In this document: piece by piece, positions 6,181 to 7,934 of the stretch | Position numbering within the stretch: position 1 is the first letter of the stretch | How the letters are laid out: each line of letters opens with the position of its first letter | NCBI GenBank assembly: GCA_903833025.1 | Contig: CAILDT010000505.1 | Span: 1-7,934 of the forward strand | From: an uncultured Bacteroidota bacterium | GTDB taxonomy: Bacteria > Bacteroidota > Bacteroidia > 2-12-FULL-35-15 | DNA: 7,934 nt | Direction of reading: 5' to 3' | Made by a program: the position numbers and the translations under genes | Notes under the pieces: generated by a model | The model's database searches: none | What the model saw: the letters and a program-made list of their open reading frames with translations, nothing else | What the model was told of the DNA's origin: nothing

Positions 6181-6306
6181 ACCTCACCCCCAACCCCTCC
6201 CCTTGAAAAAAGGCGAGGGGTGCCAAGGTGTAACGTAATTTGTATGCAGCACTTCAGGTAACACCCCCTCTACTTCCTTTAAGGAGAGGGGATTAAGGGG
6301 TGAGGT
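6181..6306. repeat. 126-bp imperfect inverted-repeat element (MITE-like)
   Basis: The ends are perfect 10-bp inverted repeats, ACCTCACCCC at 6181-6190 and GGGGTGAGGT at 6297-6306. Similarity continues inward (CCCCTCCCCTT near 6194-6204 against AAGGAGAGGGG at 6281-6291). Each half also folds on itself. It is far more GC-rich and strand-skewed than its surroundings and fills most of the gap between two convergent genes. No target-site duplication and no coding potential were seen. Similar C-rich and G-rich inverted repeats are, from memory, dispersed in many bacterial genomes. Confidence 0.75.
6194..6220. terminator. GC-rich hairpin, possible bidirectional terminator
   Basis: CCCCTC (6194-6199) pairs with GAGGGG (6215-6220) and CCTT (6201-6204) with AAGG (6210-6213), with one C-C mismatch and a GAAAA loop. 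It lies 54 bases after the response-regulator stop and could also serve the converging nnr gene. No uridine-rich tail follows on either strand, so intrinsic termination is only plausible. Confidence 0.3.
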
Positions 6307-6315
6307 GCTTGTTTA

Positions 6316-7830
6316 TTACGTCCTTAAAAATTTATAAGCATCACTCAATCTCATTATAATATCTGATGCAATCATCGTCTCTTCTGTTTTTTTATTAGCA
6401 GCAAAATCTCCTGCCAATCCGTGAAGATAAACTCCCAAAACACAAGCTTCTTTGGATAAATAACCTTGCGCTAATAAAGAAGTAATAATTCCAGTAAGCA
6501 CATCACCGCTTCCTCCCGTTGCCATTCCAGGATTGCCAGTTGAATTAAAACACACTTCTCCATTAGGAGTGGAAATAGAAGTGTGTATCCCCTTTAAAAC
6601 TACAAACACATTATACTTAATCGAAAATTCAATTTGTTGTTTCAGTCTTTCTTCTGAATTAGAAACTTTACCAACCAACCTTTCAAACTCTTTTATATGT
6701 GGTGTAAATATGCTATTGGCAGGCACAAACGAAAGCCACGTTTTATTTTCTGCAAGTATATTTATTGCGTCTGCATCAAATACAATCGGCACCGAACTGT
6801 TTTGTATCAATAGTTTCAACACATTCTGCGTTTGTTTTTCCAGCCCTATTCCAGGTCCAACTCCTATTGCATTATATTTTTCTACCTTTATATTATCAGC
6901 AATAAAATTCTCTTCACTATCCACATCAGCCATCGCTTCCGGTATAGCCGTTTGAATAATATCATATCCGCAATTAGGAATATGAACAGTTAAAAGTCCT
7001 GCCCCATTACGTACACAAGCTTTCGAAGAAAGCACTGCCGCTCCCATCTTTCCTTTACTTCCAGCAACTATCAATGCGTGCCCAAAATTTCCTTTATGCG
7101 CATTTCGGCTTCTCGTCTTTAATAATGATTTTACATCTTCCTTAGTAATAAAGTTATATGGTGTAGCAGTTTTATGTATATAATCTTCGCTCAACCCAAT
7201 TTCAACCAAACTAAATTCGCCTAAATACTCTTCATTCTCCGCAAACATAAAACTCAGTTTAGGCAACTGAAAAGTAAGCGTATGAGTAGCTTTTACAATC
7301 ACATCATTTTTTTTATTTGATTCATCGCAATACAAACCTGTAGGAATATCAATAGAAACAATAGGTACTTGTTGCCTATTAATAAAATTAATACAATCAG
7401 CAATCAACCCTTCTGCTGGTCTGTTTAGTCCGCTACCAAGTATTGCATCAATTATTAAAGTGTTTTCTTTATCTATAGACAAAGACTTCAAATCGTCAAT
7501 CGATTTTATTTCATTCCATTTTACTTTTTCTTTTATTAAACTATAATTTATAGAAAAGTCTTTACTCCGTTTATCAGAATAATTAACAATTATAGCTTTA
7601 ACATTCACCTCCGATTCACTTAAAATTCTTGCAATAGCCAATCCATCTCCACCATTATTACCAAGTCCACAAAAAATAATAACCTCTTTATCATTATCCA
7701 ACCATTCACCCATCATCTTACTAATACATCCTCCCGCCGCCCGCTCCATCAATTCAATTGAACTTATCCCTTCTTTCTCCATCGTGTATTTATCCGCCTC
7801 ACGAATTTGCTCTGCTGTAAATATTTTCAT
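6316..7830 (-). CDS. nnr: bifunctional NAD(P)H-hydrate epimerase / ADP-dependent dehydratase
   Basis: This 504-residue fusion repairs hydrated NAD(P)H in the cytoplasm. The N-terminal epimerase domain (about 1-215) interconverts R- and S-NAD(P)HX: CGLGNNGGDGLAIAR (54-68) is the nucleotide loop, IIDAILGSGLNRP (126-138) contains the probable catalytic D128, and SIDIPTGL follows at 159-166. The C-terminal ribokinase-fold dehydratase (about 230-504) uses ADP to dehydrate S-NAD(P)HX: KGNFGHALIVAGSKGKMGAA (246-265), GVGPGIG (323-329), FDADAINIL (351-359), FTPHIKEFERL (375-385), VVLKG (410-414) and NPGMATGGSGDVLTGI (433-448) with the probable catalytic D443. All expected motifs are intact and the length is typical of the fused bacterial enzyme. 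The ATG lies one base after the stop of an upstream open frame, so it is probably cotranscribed. It is a housekeeping gene unrelated to the glycan cluster. Confidence 0.96.
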   Translation of the reverse strand: MKIFTAEQIREADKYTMEKEGISSIELMERAAGGCISKMMGEWLDNDKEVIIFCGLGNNGGDGLAIARILSESEVNVKAIIVNYSDKRSKDFSINYSLIKEKVKWNEIKSIDDLKSLSIDKENTLIIDAILGSGLNRPAEGLIADCINFINRQQVPIVSIDIPTGLYCDESNKKNDVIVKATHTLTFQLPKLSFMFAENEEYLGEFSLVEIGLSEDYIHKTATPYNFITKEDVKSLLKTRSRNAHKGNFGHALIVAGSKGKMGAAVLSSKACVRNGAGLLTVHIPNCGYDIIQTAIPEAMADVDSEENFIADNIKVEKYNAIGVGPGIGLEKQTQNVLKLLIQNSSVPIVFDADAINILAENKTWLSFVPANSIFTPHIKEFERLVGKVSNSEERLKQQIEFSIKYNVFVVLKGIHTSISTPNGEVCFNSTGNPGMATGGSGDVLTGIITSLLAQGYLSKEACVLGVYLHGLAGDFAANKKTEETMIASDIIMRLSDAYKFLRT

Positions 7831-7831
7831 C

Positions 7832-7934
7832 TTATGTAAATAATTTTATACTATAATTAATAACCATCAGCCCAGCAACCACAATAAAATTATACATCAG
7901 GTAGGTACCTCCTTTTTTAAACTTAAAAATCAAA
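7832..7934 (-). CDS. C-terminal fragment of an unidentified, probably membrane protein
   Basis: A minus-strand frame enters from the right edge and stays open for 33 residues to TAA at 7832-7834, one base before the nnr ATG. It reads LIFKFKKGGTYL and then a hydrophobic segment, MYNFIVVAGLMVINYSIKLFT, which looks like a last transmembrane helix. I do not recognise the family. The close spacing to nnr suggests an operon. Alternatively, the ATG at 7896-7898 follows an AGGAGGT site by nine bases and could start a separate 21-residue hydrophobic peptide; the window ends too soon to choose. Confidence 0.5.
   Translation of the reverse strand, partial: LIFKFKKGGTYLMYNFIVVAGLMVINYSIKLFT

Noticed and set aside
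6533..6955. A 140-codon plus-strand open frame opposite nnr
   Set aside because: It is fully antisense to the conserved dehydratase domain, rich in S, T and I as expected of a reverse-strand shadow.
7903..7910. AGGTACCT palindrome as an operator
   Set aside because: Only eight bases are symmetric, and they fall inside a probable coding frame.

Overview
The window looks like a chromosomal segment from a member of the Bacteroidetes (Bacteroidota). The supporting signs are AT-rich DNA, a secreted protein ending in a type IX secretion (T9SS) sorting domain, a LytTR response regulator, mostly absent Shine-Dalgarno sites, and a TAnnTTTG-type promoter element. No RNA gene or CRISPR array is visible.

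Left part (1-3709, plus strand) is a surface-glycan cluster. The last 30 codons of a gene that resembles pseG run directly into a GNAT acetyltransferase (pseH-like) and then pseudaminic acid synthase (pseI). These are consecutive functions in making pseudaminic acid, a nine-carbon acidic sugar. A MOP-superfamily oligosaccharide flippase follows and could export the glycan. Between pseI and the flippase lies a roughly 600-bp island (1628-2228) with a small GIY-YIG nuclease gene. The gene is surrounded, and partly overlapped, by at least five copies of one palindromic repeat family (core CTGAA-N5-TTCAG) plus degenerate half-copies. This island is the most interesting part of the window and may be a nuclease/repeat selfish unit comparable in logic to REP elements and their RAYT transposases.

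Middle part (3725-6139): a minus-strand gene for a secreted, beta-propeller-like T9SS cargo protein converges on the flippase with a 15-bp gap. A LytTR-type response regulator is divergent from it across a 186-bp gap. No histidine kinase is present.

Right part (6140-7934): a 126-bp imperfect inverted-repeat element fills the space where the regulator converges on a bifunctional NAD(P)H-hydrate epimerase/dehydratase gene (nnr) on the minus strand. One base upstream of nnr ends another open frame that runs off the window and has a hydrophobic C-terminus, suggesting an operon that continues beyond the edge.
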